64,000 bases of DNA from positions 1,744,001 through 1,808,000 of the forward strand of contig NC_134110.1 in NCBI RefSeq assembly GCF_040939455.1, given 5' to 3'. Shown here in pieces: positions 1 to 12,538 of the stretch. The position numbers were made by a program, and so were the translations under genes. The DNA is from Microcebus murinus. Its lineage: Eukaryota; Chordata; Mammalia; Primates; Cheirogaleidae. A model generated the notes under the pieces. That model had not been told where the DNA came from, made no database searches, and saw only the letters and a list, made by a program, of their open reading frames with translations. Numbering within the stretch: the first letter of the stretch is position 1; the number at the start of each line of letters is the position of its first letter.

Positions 1-1639
1 CTTAAAAACATTTCATTAAATATTGAATATAGAAAAATAAATTTATAAAAGGTTTACAATCTCTACAAAATAAGGGTGCCCTGTATATCAATCATCAGAT
101 TTAAGAAACAAACCTTACCATTAACTTTGAAATTCTTTGAATGTCCCTACCTGCTACCATCCCATTACCACTCCTCTGAGGTAAACTTTGTTCTTAATTT
201 TGGGTGTATCATTCCCCTGCCTTTCTTTATAGTTAATCATATCTGTTTGTATACCTGAATGATATATAGTTCCACTTATTTTTGATTAATGTTTGCATAA
301 TATCTTTTTTTTAATCCTTTCACTGTCAATCTACTTACATCATTGTCATGTGAGTTTCTTGTGATGGCATATAATTGGGTTTAATTATGTTTAATTATGA
401 AGTTTAATTATGATTAATCTGGGTGTTTATTTCCTTGAGTTTATTATATTCAGGTCTATAACTTCTATTTCTTTCTTTTCAAAAACTTCTATTTCTTTGT
501 TCATGTTTTCTAATTTTTCATTTGTTTCAAGAGAATTTGTGAATCATCATTGAAGCATTTTTATGAAGGCTGTTCTAAAATACTTGCTGAATAATTCCAA
601 TATCTGATTTATTTCAATATTGGCATCAGTTGATTCTCTTTTATCATTTGAATTGTAGATTCCCAGTTCTTGATGCTATAAGTGATTTTCAATTGTATCT
701 TGGACATTTTGATTATTATGTGAGGAGATTCTTAATCTGATTTAAATCTTCTGTTTTAGCAGGCAGCCCTCTGTTTAGGTTTAGCATGTCGCTCTGGCCG
801 ACCCTTATGGACATTTTGCATAATGATATTTTAGTTCTCAGAGTGATTGAACTACTATTCTGGTCTGCTTCATTTTTCTGCCAGCGTTCTCACTCAATCC
901 CTGCAGTTAAATCTCCTGGGGCGGAAAGACCTTTCCTGGGCTCCTGGTATCACTGGATGAGCATCTGCCACTCAGGGTGGGGAACAGGCAGAAGCTGCAG
1001 GGCCTGGGTCTCTTTTGCTACTAAGTGGAGGACAGGAAAATGAAGCACTCAGCTGATGCTGCCTCTGCAGGTGGACTGGCCAACCTGCTGGAGCCCTGGT
1101 GGTAGAGTGAGGGCTGGGTTGGTCTGGGGCCTTGCTGCTACCCAGGCAAGCATATGAGACCACACGCTTGTCCCCAGGTTGTGGTACAGAGGCTAGGGCT
1201 TGTTTTTTATTGTCTTTGCCTGTCAGCAGTCCTGGGATGCAGGCCTCTCCAGCCCCTAGTCTTGGGTGTGTAGTAGAAAGAAAACCCAAGGAGCTCACCA
1301 CATTGTTGTTCCTCAAATCCTGAGGTCCTCAGTCAATTCTTTCAGAAATCGTTTTTGTTGTTGTTTTTTTCTCTTCCATGTAGAAGGATGTGGCTGATAG
1401 ACACCTCTGTTGAATAATTTTCAGGGTATTTAGTTGGATTTAGCAGAGAGGAAGAAAGTGAATCTATGTCATCTTGTGCTGGAATTGAAAGTCTCAGTTC
1501 TGCTTATATTTGAACATGATATAAATGCAATGGCACTGCAATTCCTCTTCATCAAACTTGTTTCTATTACTCAATATTATGTTGTAGAAATTCATTCATG
1601 TGATGTTGTTTTGTAGTAGTCCATTGATCTTCTTATACC
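1..1639. other. AT-rich sequence, no gene
   Basis: AT-rich, no long credible coding frame. Parts resemble degraded LINE-1 in antisense (poly-pyrimidine runs and short T-rich words), continuous with the clearer LINE-1 block that follows. Presumably the large IL16 intron upstream of window exon 1. Confidence 0.4.
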
Positions 1640-2330
1640 TGGATGTCTGAATCTATAGCAAGATCAAGGCAGTTTTCCTCAATTATTCCCTCAAATAGGT
1701 TTTCTATCCCTTGTGCATTTTCTTCCTGACCCTCAGGGATGCCTATGATTCTTATATTTCACCATTTTACATAATCCCATATTTCTTGTAGGCTTTGTTC
1801 ATTCATCTTAATTCTCTGTTCTTTAGTTTTGACTGACTGATTTAATTCAAAAGAGTTGTCTTCAAGCTCTGAGCTTCTTTCTCTTGCCTGGTCTCTAGTT
1901 TATTCTTAAAACTTTCCACTGTGGTTTGTATTTTCTTAAATGAAATTTTCATTTCTAGAAGTTTTATTTGTGTGTGTGTGTGTGTTTTAATATGTAGATC
2001 TCATTAGTGAATTTTTCATTCATTTCCTGAATTGTTTTTCTGGTTTCTTTGAGCTAGATTTCCATTTTCTCTTGTAGCTTACTTATCCTTGTAGCTTACT
2101 TACCTTGTAGCTTATCTCTTGTAGCTTACTTACAAATCTACATTTGGAATTCTTGATCTGTCATTTCAAAATTTTCATTTTGGTTAGTCTCCATTGCTAG
2201 AGAGCTGGTGTTCCCTTTTGGGGGTGTCATTTTGCTCTGATTTTTTCATACTTCCAGAGTTCTTTTGCTGATTCCTTCTCATCTGGGGCATCTGTCACTA
2301 CTTATTTTTAGATTTCTTTTTGTTAGATGG
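1640..2330 (-). mobile_element. Old LINE-1 fragment (ORF1 / 5' part), antisense
   Basis: On the plus strand it contains reversed L1 words such as TTCATTCATTTCCTGAATTG and GTCTTCAAGCTCTGAG that I associate with the ORF1 coiled-coil region of mammalian L1M/L1P families. No intact frame. A short imperfect 17-bp repeat (CTTGTAGCTTACTTA) lies inside at 2072-2132. Confidence 0.6.
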
Positions 2331-2868
2331 GGGCTACCCTTACTTCTGAAGAAGTGTCTGTAGCATATGTTGGGTGAGAACCTTTGGCTTTGCTTGTGGG
2401 TGCTTTGTTGGTAATCTAGGTTCTGCTTAGAAGCCTTGTTTATAGATATCCATAGTGTGGTGGTTTTCTCAGTCGCTAGTTGTTCATAGGCTATAGTGTG
2501 GTGAGCTGTGTGTGTGGGGGGGCAGATTCCCTGTCTATGTTTGGTGAGAGAGGATGGAGATCCTTGAAATCCTTTCTCTTTCCCAGCCCTGTGGTCTCCT
2601 TAATAGTGTGAACAGTATTGGCATACCTAGTTTTCCTGGTTAATATTTTTAAGTGCCTTATAATTATTTGTGTTGTTGTCAGAAAGCATGGAGTGTGTCA
2701 TTTCAGTTCTGTGAAATTGTTGAGAATTATTTTTGATGACCCAGTATATGGTTATTTCTGTAAGGTTTTGTTTATGTTTGAAGAGCCATTGTGTTCTCCT
2801 ATTATCCTTTCTGATTTTTGTCTTCTCGATCTATCAGTTTCTTAAGGAGTCAGTTAAAAATCTCATGC
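2331..2868. other. No recognisable feature
   Basis: Moderately AT-rich; could be a further diverged LINE-1 segment, but I cannot support a boundary. Confidence 0.3.
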
Positions 2869-3170
2869 TAGCTGGGTGGAGTAGCTCACACCTGTAAGCT
2901 CTGCACCTTTGGAGGCTGAGGTAGGAGGATCGCCTGAGGCCCAGAGTTCAAGTCCAGCTTGGGCAACATAGTGAGACTCCCACTCTACAAAATATTAAAA
3001 AATTAGCAGGCGTGGTGGCACATGCTTGCAGTCCTAGCTACTTGGGAGGCTGAAGTGAGAGGATTACTTGAGTCTAGGAGTTCAAGTTTACAGTGACTTG
3101 TTACTGCACCACTGCACTGCAGCCTAGGGGACAGAACAAGACCCCATCTCTTAAAAAAGAAAAAGAACTC
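2869..3170 (+). mobile_element. Alu SINE, old (AluJ-like)
   Basis: Dimeric Alu with start GCTGGGTGGAGTAGCTCACA, middle A-rich linker (ATATTAAAAAATTAGC) and a short interrupted A tail. Heavily diverged, lacking the lemur linker, so probably inserted in an early primate. Confidence 0.85.
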
Positions 3171-4280
3171 GTGCTGCATTTTTCTTTGAGTTACGTCAGC
3201 ATTATAAGGCTATGTTATGTGCTGCAAACAAATTTTGAAATTTTGTATCTTCTTTATGATTTAAAGCAGTTTTAATTATATAGTGACTGTCTCTCTATTA
3301 ATTCTTTTTGTTTAAATATACTTTGTCTATAAAGTGGCACCTGCTTTATTTCAATTAACATTTGTCTGATCTATTTATATCTATCTACCCATCTTCTATC
3401 TAGTTTTTGTTCTTTTGTTTTTAACTACACATATATACATAGGTATGTATGTGTATCTATATGATTTTTACTCTTTGAACTTTTTGTATTCTTAAAATTT
3501 TAAATGTATATTTCTTAAATGGTTTATGGTTGGACTTACATAGTAAATCTATCCCGATAATATTTGCCTCTTACACGGATCATTTAGAGTCTTTTAAATT
3601 ATTCACATACACCCACATGTGTAAAATTATTTTATTTTTAATATTTATTTTACTTTTTAATTTTTTATTGATTATATTTTCTTATTCCCTTTCACCTCCT
3701 CTATTGATTCTATTTATAACTCCATTTCTCTTATTTTATGGCTACCTCAGAAAATTTGACAGGTACATTCAGGTTTTCAAAGTGTAAAATTTATTATTTC
3801 ATATTTTTACTCTCCTCCTCAGCAATAGAAAAACTATTGAATATATTCACTCCAATAGGATCCTTTCCTGGCTCATATCCTTTTGTTAGCAGGTAAATTA
3901 GCTTTATTTTTATTTTAAAGCCACAAAGTATTATTATTATTATTTCAGATAGTCACTTGTTGTTTAGATGTATCTAAATGTAAATATTAACTATTTGATC
4001 ACTATCCTTTGCCTCACAAACCTTCAACTGGGGTTACGTGTCTTCTTCCTAAAAACATTCTTGAAAATTTTTAAGTGACAGAATGCTGGTGGCAAACTCC
4101 CTTGGGTTTTTCCCCCCACCCTGAATGAAAAGGCTTTTACTGTAGCCATTCTTTAGAGATATTTAGCTGATATATGTTGATGGTTACATTGTTACTATGT
4201 TGATGGTTACATTGAATTAATTATTACACTGTTGTTTGACTTATGCAATTGCTGTTGAGAAGTCTCCTTTAAGTTTAATT
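3171..4280. other. AT-rich sequence, no gene
   Basis: Long AT-rich stretch without a supported gene. Contains an 18-bp direct duplication of ATGTTGATGGTTACATTG near 4176-4214. Possibly diverged LINE-1. Confidence 0.35.
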
Positions 4281-4560
4281 GTTGTGGTTTTGAAAATAGT
4301 CTATCCTTTTTCTCTGGCTGCTGTTTCTAAGATCTTCTATTTGTTTGGTGTTCTGCAGTTTTGCTAAGAACTGCCTAGGTATGCATTTTTTAAATTTATC
4401 TTATTCAGGATTGTTAGGTTTTATGAATTGATGCCTTTCATAAGGACTAAAAAATTCTCAGACATCACATGAAGTGTGCTTCTTCTTCATTATTTCTGTT
4501 CCCTTTTTCTGGAACTTTGATTAGATGCTTTGATTTGATTCAGCACTTTATCTTACATGT
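4281..4560 (-). mobile_element. LINE-1/HAL1-like fragment, antisense
   Basis: Reversed words (TTCTGCAGTTTTGC, AAAAATTCTCAGACATCA, TTTTTCTGGAACTTTGATTAG) match the ORF1-region sequence that appears in sense orientation at 26555-27040. Not an intact gene. Confidence 0.5.
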
Positions 4561-4592
4561 TTCTTTCTTTTCTTCTTCTTCTTCTTCTTTTC

Positions 4593-4683
<91 letters not shown>

Positions 4684-4690
4684 TTTTTTT
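4561..4690 (+). repeat. (CTTT)n microsatellite
   Basis: About 25 near-perfect CTTT units preceded by a TTC run and followed by a T run, abutting the tail of an antisense Alu; it probably grew from that Alu's poly(A). Confidence 0.95.
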
Positions 4691-4976
4691 GGTGAGTCAG
4701 GGTCTTGCTCTATTGTCCATGCTGGAATACAGTGGCATGATCACAGCTCACTGCAACCTCTAGCTCCCAGGCTGAAGCAATCCTCCTGCCTCAGCCTCCT
4801 GCATAGCTAGGACTATGGGCGCACACGACTGCACCTGTCAATTTTTAAAAATTATTTTGTAGAGACGAGGTCTAGCTATTGCCAAGGCTGGTCTCAAACT
4901 CCTGACCTCAAGCGATCCTCCCACTTTGGCCTCTGAAAGTGCTGGGATGACAAGAGAGAACCACTGTACCCGGCCT
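4691..4976 (-). mobile_element. Alu SINE, old, antisense
   Basis: Antisense Alu ending CCACTGTACCCGGCC. Diverged and without the lemur linker. The CTTT repeat sits at its A-tail end. Confidence 0.85.
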
Positions 4977-5537
4977 ACTTGGTTTTAACAGAAGGGGCCA
5001 AGTAACTGACCGGACACAGAAGTCTCCTGTCACATACCTGGATCATAGGCTGGGCACCTCCGCTCTGTGTCTTCTATCACAAACAACGTGATGCTGAACA
5101 TCCTCGTACTAGCATCTCTGTGTATTTTGTCCAAGTATTGTCTGCAATGAATTTCTAGAATACGCAAAGGAAGTGACAGAAGTGAGAGATATCTGGGAGA
5201 TGGCCCTGCATGACTTGCGGACGGATTGGGGATCTTTGGGGTCCTTGCTGGTCACTGCACACCTTATTTCACTCACTCCTTTCAAAAATCCCACTGGACC
5301 TGCCGTGACTGAAAACTCAGCTGAGGGGCATTTCTGTTGAGCAAATAGAAATATAGATGCTGTTTAGGAGAAAATGAGCCAATTTTGTTTCAATATTCGC
5401 TAGAATCGTTTTTAAATTTAGGGGCGCTCCCCCCAGAGTATCAACAGGAACCATTTTTTAACTAAACAACATAATCCTATAATGTGTTTGGACAAACAGA
5501 CGTGGAAAAGGTCAAGAAGGAAAGCACAGGGCGGGCT
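4977..5537. other. No recognisable feature
   Basis: Unique-looking sequence where GC content begins to rise; nothing supported. Confidence 0.4.
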
Positions 5538-5705
5538 CTGTCGGGTGTTATAGCAACACAGCTGTCGGGTGTTATAGCAACACGGCTGTCGGGTGTTATA
5601 GCAACACGGCTGTCGGGTGTTATAGCAACACGGCTGTCGGGTGTTATAGCAACACGGCTGTCGGGTGTTATAGCAACACAGCTGTCGGGTGTTATAGCAA
5701 CACGG
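5538..5705 (+). repeat. 24-bp minisatellite, 7 copies
   Basis: Seven head-to-tail copies of a 24-base unit (CTGTCGGGTGTTATAGCAAC then ACGG), identical apart from ACGG/ACAG exchanges. Each unit holds an inverted repeat GTGTT...AACAC. Because 24 is a multiple of three, both strands show spurious repetitive frames. Confidence 0.97.
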
Positions 5706-6120
5706 CTGCCAGGACCTGAAGCTGCCCTGGGCCTGGCTGTCAGAAGGGACTGCGATTTTGTCTGGGGACGTCTCCGCAAAGGTAGGGACACGGGAGTCGA
5801 TTCCGGAAGGACGAGGGGAAGCAGGGATGGGTAACTGCATACACAGGGCTGAACATGCCAGGCCCCCTGGTCGGAGTTTCGACTCGCTGGGCGTGACGGA
5901 GGTCCGGGTCCATCTGTGGGGAGGTGGAAGGGCGCTGAAGGGCACGCGGGGAGTTTGGGTTTGGTCTTCAGTTCATCAGAGGCAGATTCATTAGCGATGC
6001 AACCAGGGAGTCTCGTGGCCAGCATTTGCATGTTTGTAAAATCATGCTGGCCGCCGAGTGCAGAGGAATTTAAGGGAGGAGAGATTGGAGGCAGAGAAAT
6101 TAGGCATGGAAGGATGAATA
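5706..6120. other. No recognisable feature
   Basis: GC-rich unique sequence between the minisatellite and a LINE-1 fragment; no splice-bounded coding segment matching IL16. Confidence 0.4.
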
Positions 6121-6998
6121 TTCCATTTTTAGTGGTTTTATTAAGATATAACTCGTGTACTGTATAATTCGGCCATTGAAGTGTGATATTAGCATATGCA
6201 TGCGGTTGCACAAACATGCCACTAACCCTAATTTTAAGACATTTTATCACCCTAAAAAGAAAACTCATGCCCATTAGCGGTCACCCCATACCCCTCATCT
6301 GCCGCCCCACACCTAGTCACCTGCTGATCCACTTTCTGTCTCTATAGATTTGCTTATTCTGGACATTTAATATAAAGAGAATCGTGCAACATGTAGTCTT
6401 TTGTGGCTGGCTTATTTTGTTCAGTGAAATGTTTTCATTCAGTGCTGTAGCGTGTATTGGCGCTTCATGCCTTTGGATCGACAAATAACATCCCGCTGCA
6501 TGGATGAGCCATGCTTTATCCGTCTATTCATCAGTTAATGAATGCCCGGATTGCTTCTGCTTTTTGGATGTTATGAACAATGCTGCTTTGAACTTTTTCT
6601 GCACAGGTTTTTGTGTGGTCGTGTGCTTTCATTTCTCTTGGGTATGTGCTTAAAAGTGGAATTGCTGGATCACACGGTAACTCTATATCTGACTGTTTGA
6701 AAAAACACCAAGCTGTTGGACTCCAAAGTCCCTGGTGGTCTCCCATCTGCACATCAAGGCCGGGGGCCCCGTTTCCCACACCCTCGTGGGCACTAGTGGT
6801 GATCACAGCCACCCGGCCGGTAGGAAGTGGCAGCCACTGTGGTTTCCATCTGCATTTCCGCCATGACTAACGCTGTGGAGTACCTGCTATGTGTGCTAGG
6901 CCTCTTGAGTATCCCCTCTGGGAAAATATCTGTTCAGATTCTTTGTCTATTTTTAAATATTGAGTTATTTATCTTTTTACCACCGAGTAATAACAGTT

Positions 6999-7355
<357 letters not shown>

Positions 7356-7527
7356 TTAACAGTTGTTTTTATAGTCTAGATACACAGATCCCTTGTCCAA
7401 CATATGATTTGTAAATATTTTCTCCAATTCTGTAGTTTGTGTTTTTCATTTTATTTTATTTTTTTAGTTTTTAGCAAATTTTTACAGATCCTGAAATTTT
7501 TTTTTTTTTTCATTTTCTTTTTTTTTT

Positions 7528-7861
7528 CTTTTTTTTTTTTTTTTTGAGACAGAGTCTCACTTTGTTGCCCAGGCTAGAGTGAGTGCCGTGGCGTCAGCCT
7601 AGCTCACAGCAACCTCAAACTCCTGGGCTGCAGTGATCCTTCTGCCTCAGCCTCCCGAGTAGCTGGGACTACAGGCATGCGCCACTATGCCCGGCTAATT
7701 TTTTATATATATATCAGTTGGCCAATTAATTTCTTTCTATTTATAGTAGAGACGGGGTCTCGCTCTTGCTCAGGCTGGTTTTGAACTCCTGACCTTGAGC
7801 AATCCACCCGCCTCGGCCTCCCAAGAGCTAGGATTACAGGCGTGAGCCACAGCGCCCGGCC
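7528..7861 (-). mobile_element. Lemur-type Alu, antisense
   Basis: Second antisense Alu, 170 bases after the previous one. Flanked by its own duplication including CATTTTCTT (7511-7519 and just after 7861). Its last 200 bases differ from the neighbour at about two positions. Confidence 0.95.
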
Positions 7862-8203
7862 TTTTTTTCATTTTCTTGATGGCATCCTTTGAAGCACAAA
7901 AGTTTTACGTTTCCATGAGACTCATCTGTCTGTGTTTTCTTTTGTCGTTGGTGCCTTGATGTCTTCTCTAAGAAGGCTTTCCCTAACCTATGGTCATGAT
8001 GATTTACTCCTATATTTCCTCTGAGAGTTTTGTGGTTTTAGCTTTCACACGTGGATCTATGAGCCACTCCAGTTACTTTCTGTGTAGGGCGTGGGCAAGG
8101 GCCCCCCCCTGCTCTTTTGCATGCGGATATCTGGTTTGTCGCAGCACCATTTGTTGGAAATATTCTGTTTTTATTTTTAATTTTAATTTTATTTTATTAT
8201 TAT

Positions 8204-8529
8204 TATTTTTGAGACAGAGTCTCCCTCTGTCGCCTGGGCTAGAGTGCTGTGATGTCAGCCTAGCTCACAGCAACCTCCAACTCCTGTGCTCAAGCGATCC
8301 TCCTGCCTCAGCCTCCCGAGTAGCTGGGACTACAGGCATGCACCACCATGCCCGGCTAATATTTTTCTCTCTATTTTTTTAGTTGGCCATTTAATTTCTT
8401 TCTATTTTTAGCAGAGACGGGGTCTCGCTCTTGCTCAGGCTGGTTTCGAACTCCTGACCTTGAGCAATCTGCCCACCTCTGCCTCCCAGAGTGCTAGGAT
8501 TACAGGCGTGAGCCACCCCGTGCCCGGCC
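8204..8529 (-). mobile_element. Lemur-type Alu, antisense
   Basis: Antisense Alu with target duplication GAAATATTCTGTTTT at 8157-8171 and 8531-8545. More diverged than the two preceding copies. Confidence 0.93.
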
Positions 8530-8572
8530 AGAAATATTCTGTTTTAAAATAGTTTTTCTAAACTCCCTGGGG

Positions 8573-8857
8573 CAGCAGCCTCCAACGTTTTTGGCACCAG
8601 GGACTGGTTTCACGGAAGACAATTTTCCCGTGAATTGGAAACGCGGGGGTGGGGCGGAGCTCAGGCGCTGATGTGAGTGGTGGGGAGCGGCTATACATGC
8701 AGATGAAGCTTCGCTGGCTCACTGCTCGCCCCTGCTGAGTCCCTAGGTCTCATGGATGCGGGGGCGGGGAGGACGGGCTCCGGAGGCGATGCACAGCCTG
8801 GTTCCTAACGGGCCACGGACCGGAACTGGGCCACGGCCCAGGGGTTGGAGGCCGCAG
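8573..8857 (+). mobile_element. hAT-like non-autonomous DNA transposon, copy 1
   Basis: Imperfect terminal inverted repeats CAGCAGCCTCCAACGTTTTT / GGGGTTGGAGGCCGCAG flanked by an imperfect 8-base duplication (CCCTGGGG, CCCTAGGC), as hAT elements produce. Internal words (GGCACCAGGGACTGG, GGTTCCTAACGGGCCACGG) recur in reverse at 14617-14776. I recall this as a human-genome repeat family as well but do not assign a name. Confidence 0.75.
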
Positions 8858-9281
8858 CCCTAGGCATTTTATAGACTTTATAATCGTCCAGTCTAAAACA
8901 AACACCACGAACCGTGGCTCGGGCAGTGCGATCGGATGTGCTGGGGAGTCCGAGAAGGCGAGGTTGCAGGGCTTGGTGACCACGAGCGTGCAGGGATGAG
9001 GAGGGAGAGGGCCCAGAGCCCCCCTTGGTCCCCGGGTTCCAGCCTTCCCCTCCACGCCGGGAGGTGCGTGGCCTCATCCTCCCACGTGACCACGTGGCCG
9101 TCCCAGAGCCACGCTGCCGGGCCTGCTCGGTTAAGCTCGTGACTCAGAGATCAAAGCCTGGAGCTGCACGGCCCACTCGGCCGCAGGACACAAGCCCCAG
9201 CCGGGAGGAGCAGCGGGTCACACTTTGCGGCTCTGTTAGACTGCAGCAGCTGCGGCCTCCCAGTCCAAAGAGAAAATGGAC
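8858..9281. other. No recognisable feature
   Basis: GC-rich unique sequence; open frames on both strands are composition effects. Confidence 0.4.
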
Positions 9282-9809
9282 GGCCGGGCGCGGCGGCTCA
9301 CGCCTGTCATCCTAGCACTCTGGGAGGCCGAGGCAGGAGGATTGCTCGAGGTCAGGAGTTCGAAACCAGCCTGAGCAAGAGCGAGAACCCGTCTCTACTA
9401 TAAATAGAAAGAAATTATTTGGCCAACTAAAAATATATAGAAAAAATCAACCGGGTATGGTGGCGCATGCCTGTAGTCCCAGCTACTCGGGAGGCTGAGG
9501 CAGGAGGATCGCTTGAGCCCAGGAGTGTGAGGTTGCTGTGAGCTAGGCTGACGCCACGGCACTCACTCTAGCCTAGGCAACAAAGCAAGACTCTGTCTCA
9601 AAAAAAAAAAGCAAAGAAAGAAATTAATTTTCCAACTAAAAATATATAGAGAAAAAATTAGCTGGGCATGGTGGCGCATGCCTGTAGTCCCAGCTACTCG
9701 GGAGGCTGAGGCAGGAGGATCGCTTGAGCCCAGGAGTTGGAGGTTGCTGTGAGCTAGGCTGACACCACGGCACTCACTCTAGCCTGGGCAACAAAGCGAG
9801 ACTCTGTCT

Positions 9810-9841
<32 letters not shown>
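9282..9841 (+). mobile_element. Three-armed lemur Alu (left arm + two right arms)
   Basis: A full sense Alu (9282-9611) is followed directly by a second copy of the linker and right arm (9613-9841) that starts GAAAGAAATTAATTTTCCAA and ends in about 32 A's. The second part has no left arm. Confidence 0.9.
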
Positions 9842-9843
<2 letters not shown>

Positions 9844-10175
9844 CAGAAAAACCAAAGAGGAAATGGAAAGGCTTATATAGAAGAGGAGAGTGGTCGGCAA
9901 GCTCCAGCAGGATCACGCTCTGTGGGCCACGCCAGCAATGCCGGCCGGGACTGAGCACCCCTGAGGGCGCAGTGCAGCCTTCTGAGCCTCGGGGAGCAGT
10001 CCGGCTCCAGACTCGTGTTGCCTGTGGGACTCCGTGCCCCAGCTCTGCATCTGCACGATGGGTGGGTGGGCTCCCCGGTGGCGAGGCGATCTCGGGGCTT
10101 TTCCGTTCCTTGGAGGGGACTGCTCAGCCCTGGCAGCTATGTGACGGATCCCAACTTCGGAAACAACACTGAATT
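9842..10175. other. No recognisable feature
   Basis: Short unique stretch between Alus. Confidence 0.4.
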
Positions 10176-10507
10176 TATTAACTTATTTTGAGACAGAGTC
10201 TCACTCTGTCACCCAGGCTAGAGTGAGTGCCGTGGCGCCAGCCTCGCTCAAAGCAACCTCAAACTCCTGGGTTCAAGCGATCCTCCTGCCTCAGCCTCCC
10301 GAGTAGCTGGGACTACAGGCATGCACCACCACGCCTGGCTAACTTTTTCTATATATTTTTAGTTGGCCAATTAATTTCTTTCTATTTTTAGTAGAGACGG
10401 GGTCTCGCTCTTGCTCAGGATGGTCTCGAACTCCTGAGCTCAAGCGATCCTCCCACCTCGGCCTCCCAGAGTGCTGGGACTGCAGGCGTGAGCCACCGCG
10501 CCCGGCC
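10176..10507 (-). mobile_element. Lemur-type Alu, antisense
   Basis: Antisense Alu ending CACCGCGCCCGGCC, with target duplication CGGAAACAACACT on both sides (10156-10168 and just after 10507). Confidence 0.94.
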
Positions 10508-11431
10508 TCGGAAACAACACTTTAAAGAGCTGCCTGGACGTTGCCTCCTCTCCCCGCTCAGGCACCCCGGGGACTGGAAGCTGGAGACACGACTGCCCAG
10601 GTCACGGCGGGTCCCCCACCCACGGCACTGCTGCCCGGCCTCGGTCCCGGAGGAGAACAAGGGCAAGTGTGTTCAGACATGACTTTGCCAGGCCTGACCT
10701 CAGTGACAGATCCCTGGCGTCAAGAGTGGCCCCACCTTGGGAGCGGGAACAGAGGAGGTCTGTTCTCCGGGTTGGGAGGGGGTCAAGCTGCACAAACGTT
10801 TGCAGGGCCCCGACAGAGACTCCTTTGATGAGAAGCCACTCCGCCCAGGACACGGCCGGCCTGAGCGGGACCCGGCTCCCCTGGGAGCCCAGCGACAAGT
10901 GACCATTTCAGAGAGAGCTGTCGCCCTGCAGCCCTTCATTTAAACAAAGCCACCAGTTACATGCAAAAGTGAAGCGCTGCAAGTGACCGTCGGTGCTGCT
11001 GAGTTCACCCTCCCAGCTTGCGAAAGAGGAAACCGAGCCCCCGGAGCTCAGCGGCGAGCTCGGAGTCCTGAGAGATGTCGGGCTGCCGGTCTCGTGACTC
11101 TCTCCCTGCCCTGCCCCACGGCTCGTGGCTGGCGAAGGAACCGCTTAGCTTGGGGCTTTTGAGGGTTAAACAGAATGAGCAGCATCCCGAAGTGGGCCCC
11201 GAGCACGGATGAGCACGGACGGCCCGCACACGTGTGTGTCGCCTCTGCGGACCTTCCGGGAGCCGTGTGGTTTTATACGTGTCTGATAGGAAGTTGCTAC
11301 CTGACTCATCTTGGGTCCTGATGGTGCGTTCCCGTTTTTTCCCGGAGTGGCTGTCCGGCGAGCCGATTCGCACCGTGGCCATGCTGACGTGAAGCAATGT
11401 TACACGATTATCTAGGAGCTTGACAGTAGCC
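10508..11431. other. No recognisable feature
   Basis: GC-rich, apparently unique. Several medium open frames on both strands but none with recognisable protein content. Confidence 0.4.
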
Positions 11432-12538
11432 GGGTCAGGTGACCAGGTCAGGTGCAGTAGGCAGGTCAGGTGCAGCAGGCAGGTCAGGTGCAGTAGGCAG
11501 GTCAGGTGCAGTAGGCAGGTCAGGTGCAGCAGGCAGGTCAGGTGCAGTAGGTAGGTCAGGTGCAGCAGGCAGGTCAGGTGCAGCAGGCAGGTCAGGTGCA
11601 GCAGGCAGGTCAGGTGCAGTAGCCAGGTCAGGTGCAGCAGGCAGGTCAGGTGCAGTAGGCAGGTCAGGTGCAGCAGGCAGGTCAGGTGCAGCAGGCAGGT
11701 CAGGTGCAGTAGCCAGGTCAGGTGCAGCAGGCAGGTCAGGTGCAGCAGGCAGGTCAGGTGCAGCAGGCAGGTCAGGTGCAGTAGGCAGGTCAGATGCAGC
11801 AGGCAGGTCAGGTGCAGCAGGCAGGTCAGGTGCAGTAGCCAGGTCAGGTGCAGTAGCCAGGTCAGGTGCAGAAGGCAGGTCAGGTGCAGCAGGCAGGTCA
11901 GGTGCAGTAGGCAGGTCAGGTGCAGTAGGCAGGTCAGGTGCAGCAGGCAGGTCAGGTGCAGCAGGCAGGTCAGGTGCAGTAGGCAGGTCAGGTGCAGCAG
12001 GCAGGTCAGGTGCAGCAGGCAGGTCAGGTGCAGTAGGCAGGTCAGGTGCAGCAGGCAGGTCAGGTGCAGTAGCCAGGTCAGGTGCAGTAGGCAGGTCAGG
12101 TGCAGCAGGCAGGTCAGGTGCAGTAGGCAGGTCAGGTGCAGCAGGTAGGTCAGGTGCAGCAGGCAGGTCAGGTGCAGTAGCCAGGTCAGGTGCAGTAGGC
12201 AGGTCAGGTGCAGCAGGCAGGTCAGGTGCAGCAGGCAGGTCAGGTGCAGTAGCCAGGTCAGGTGCAGCAGGCAGGTCAGGTGCAGCAGGCAGGTCAGGTG
12301 CAGTAGGCAGGTCAGGTGCAGTAGGCAGGTCAGGTGCAGTAGCCAGGTCAGGTGCAGCAGGCAGGTCAGGTGCAGCAGCCAGGTCAGGTGCAGTAGGCAG
12401 GTCAGGTGCAGTAGGCAGGTCAGGTGCAGCAGGCAGGTCAGGTGCAGCAGGCAGGTCAGGTGCAGCAGGCAGGTCAGGTGCAGTAGGCAGGTCAGGTGCA
12501 GTAGGCAGGTCAGGTGCAGCAGGCAGGTCAGGTGCAGC
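11432..12538 (+). repeat. 18-bp minisatellite, about 61 copies
   Basis: Head-to-tail units of AGGTCAGGTGCAGYAGSC; the only frequent variants are C/T and G/C at two positions. Every unit contains AGGTCA (nuclear-receptor half-site) and CAGGTG (E-box type, also bound by ZEB/Snail factors). The unit length keeps open the 459-residue plus and 635-residue minus frames, which are therefore not credible genes. Confidence 0.98.

Noticed and set aside
11432..12538. CRISPR-like array
   Set aside because: Units are contiguous with no unique spacers, and the genome is a primate; it is a minisatellite.
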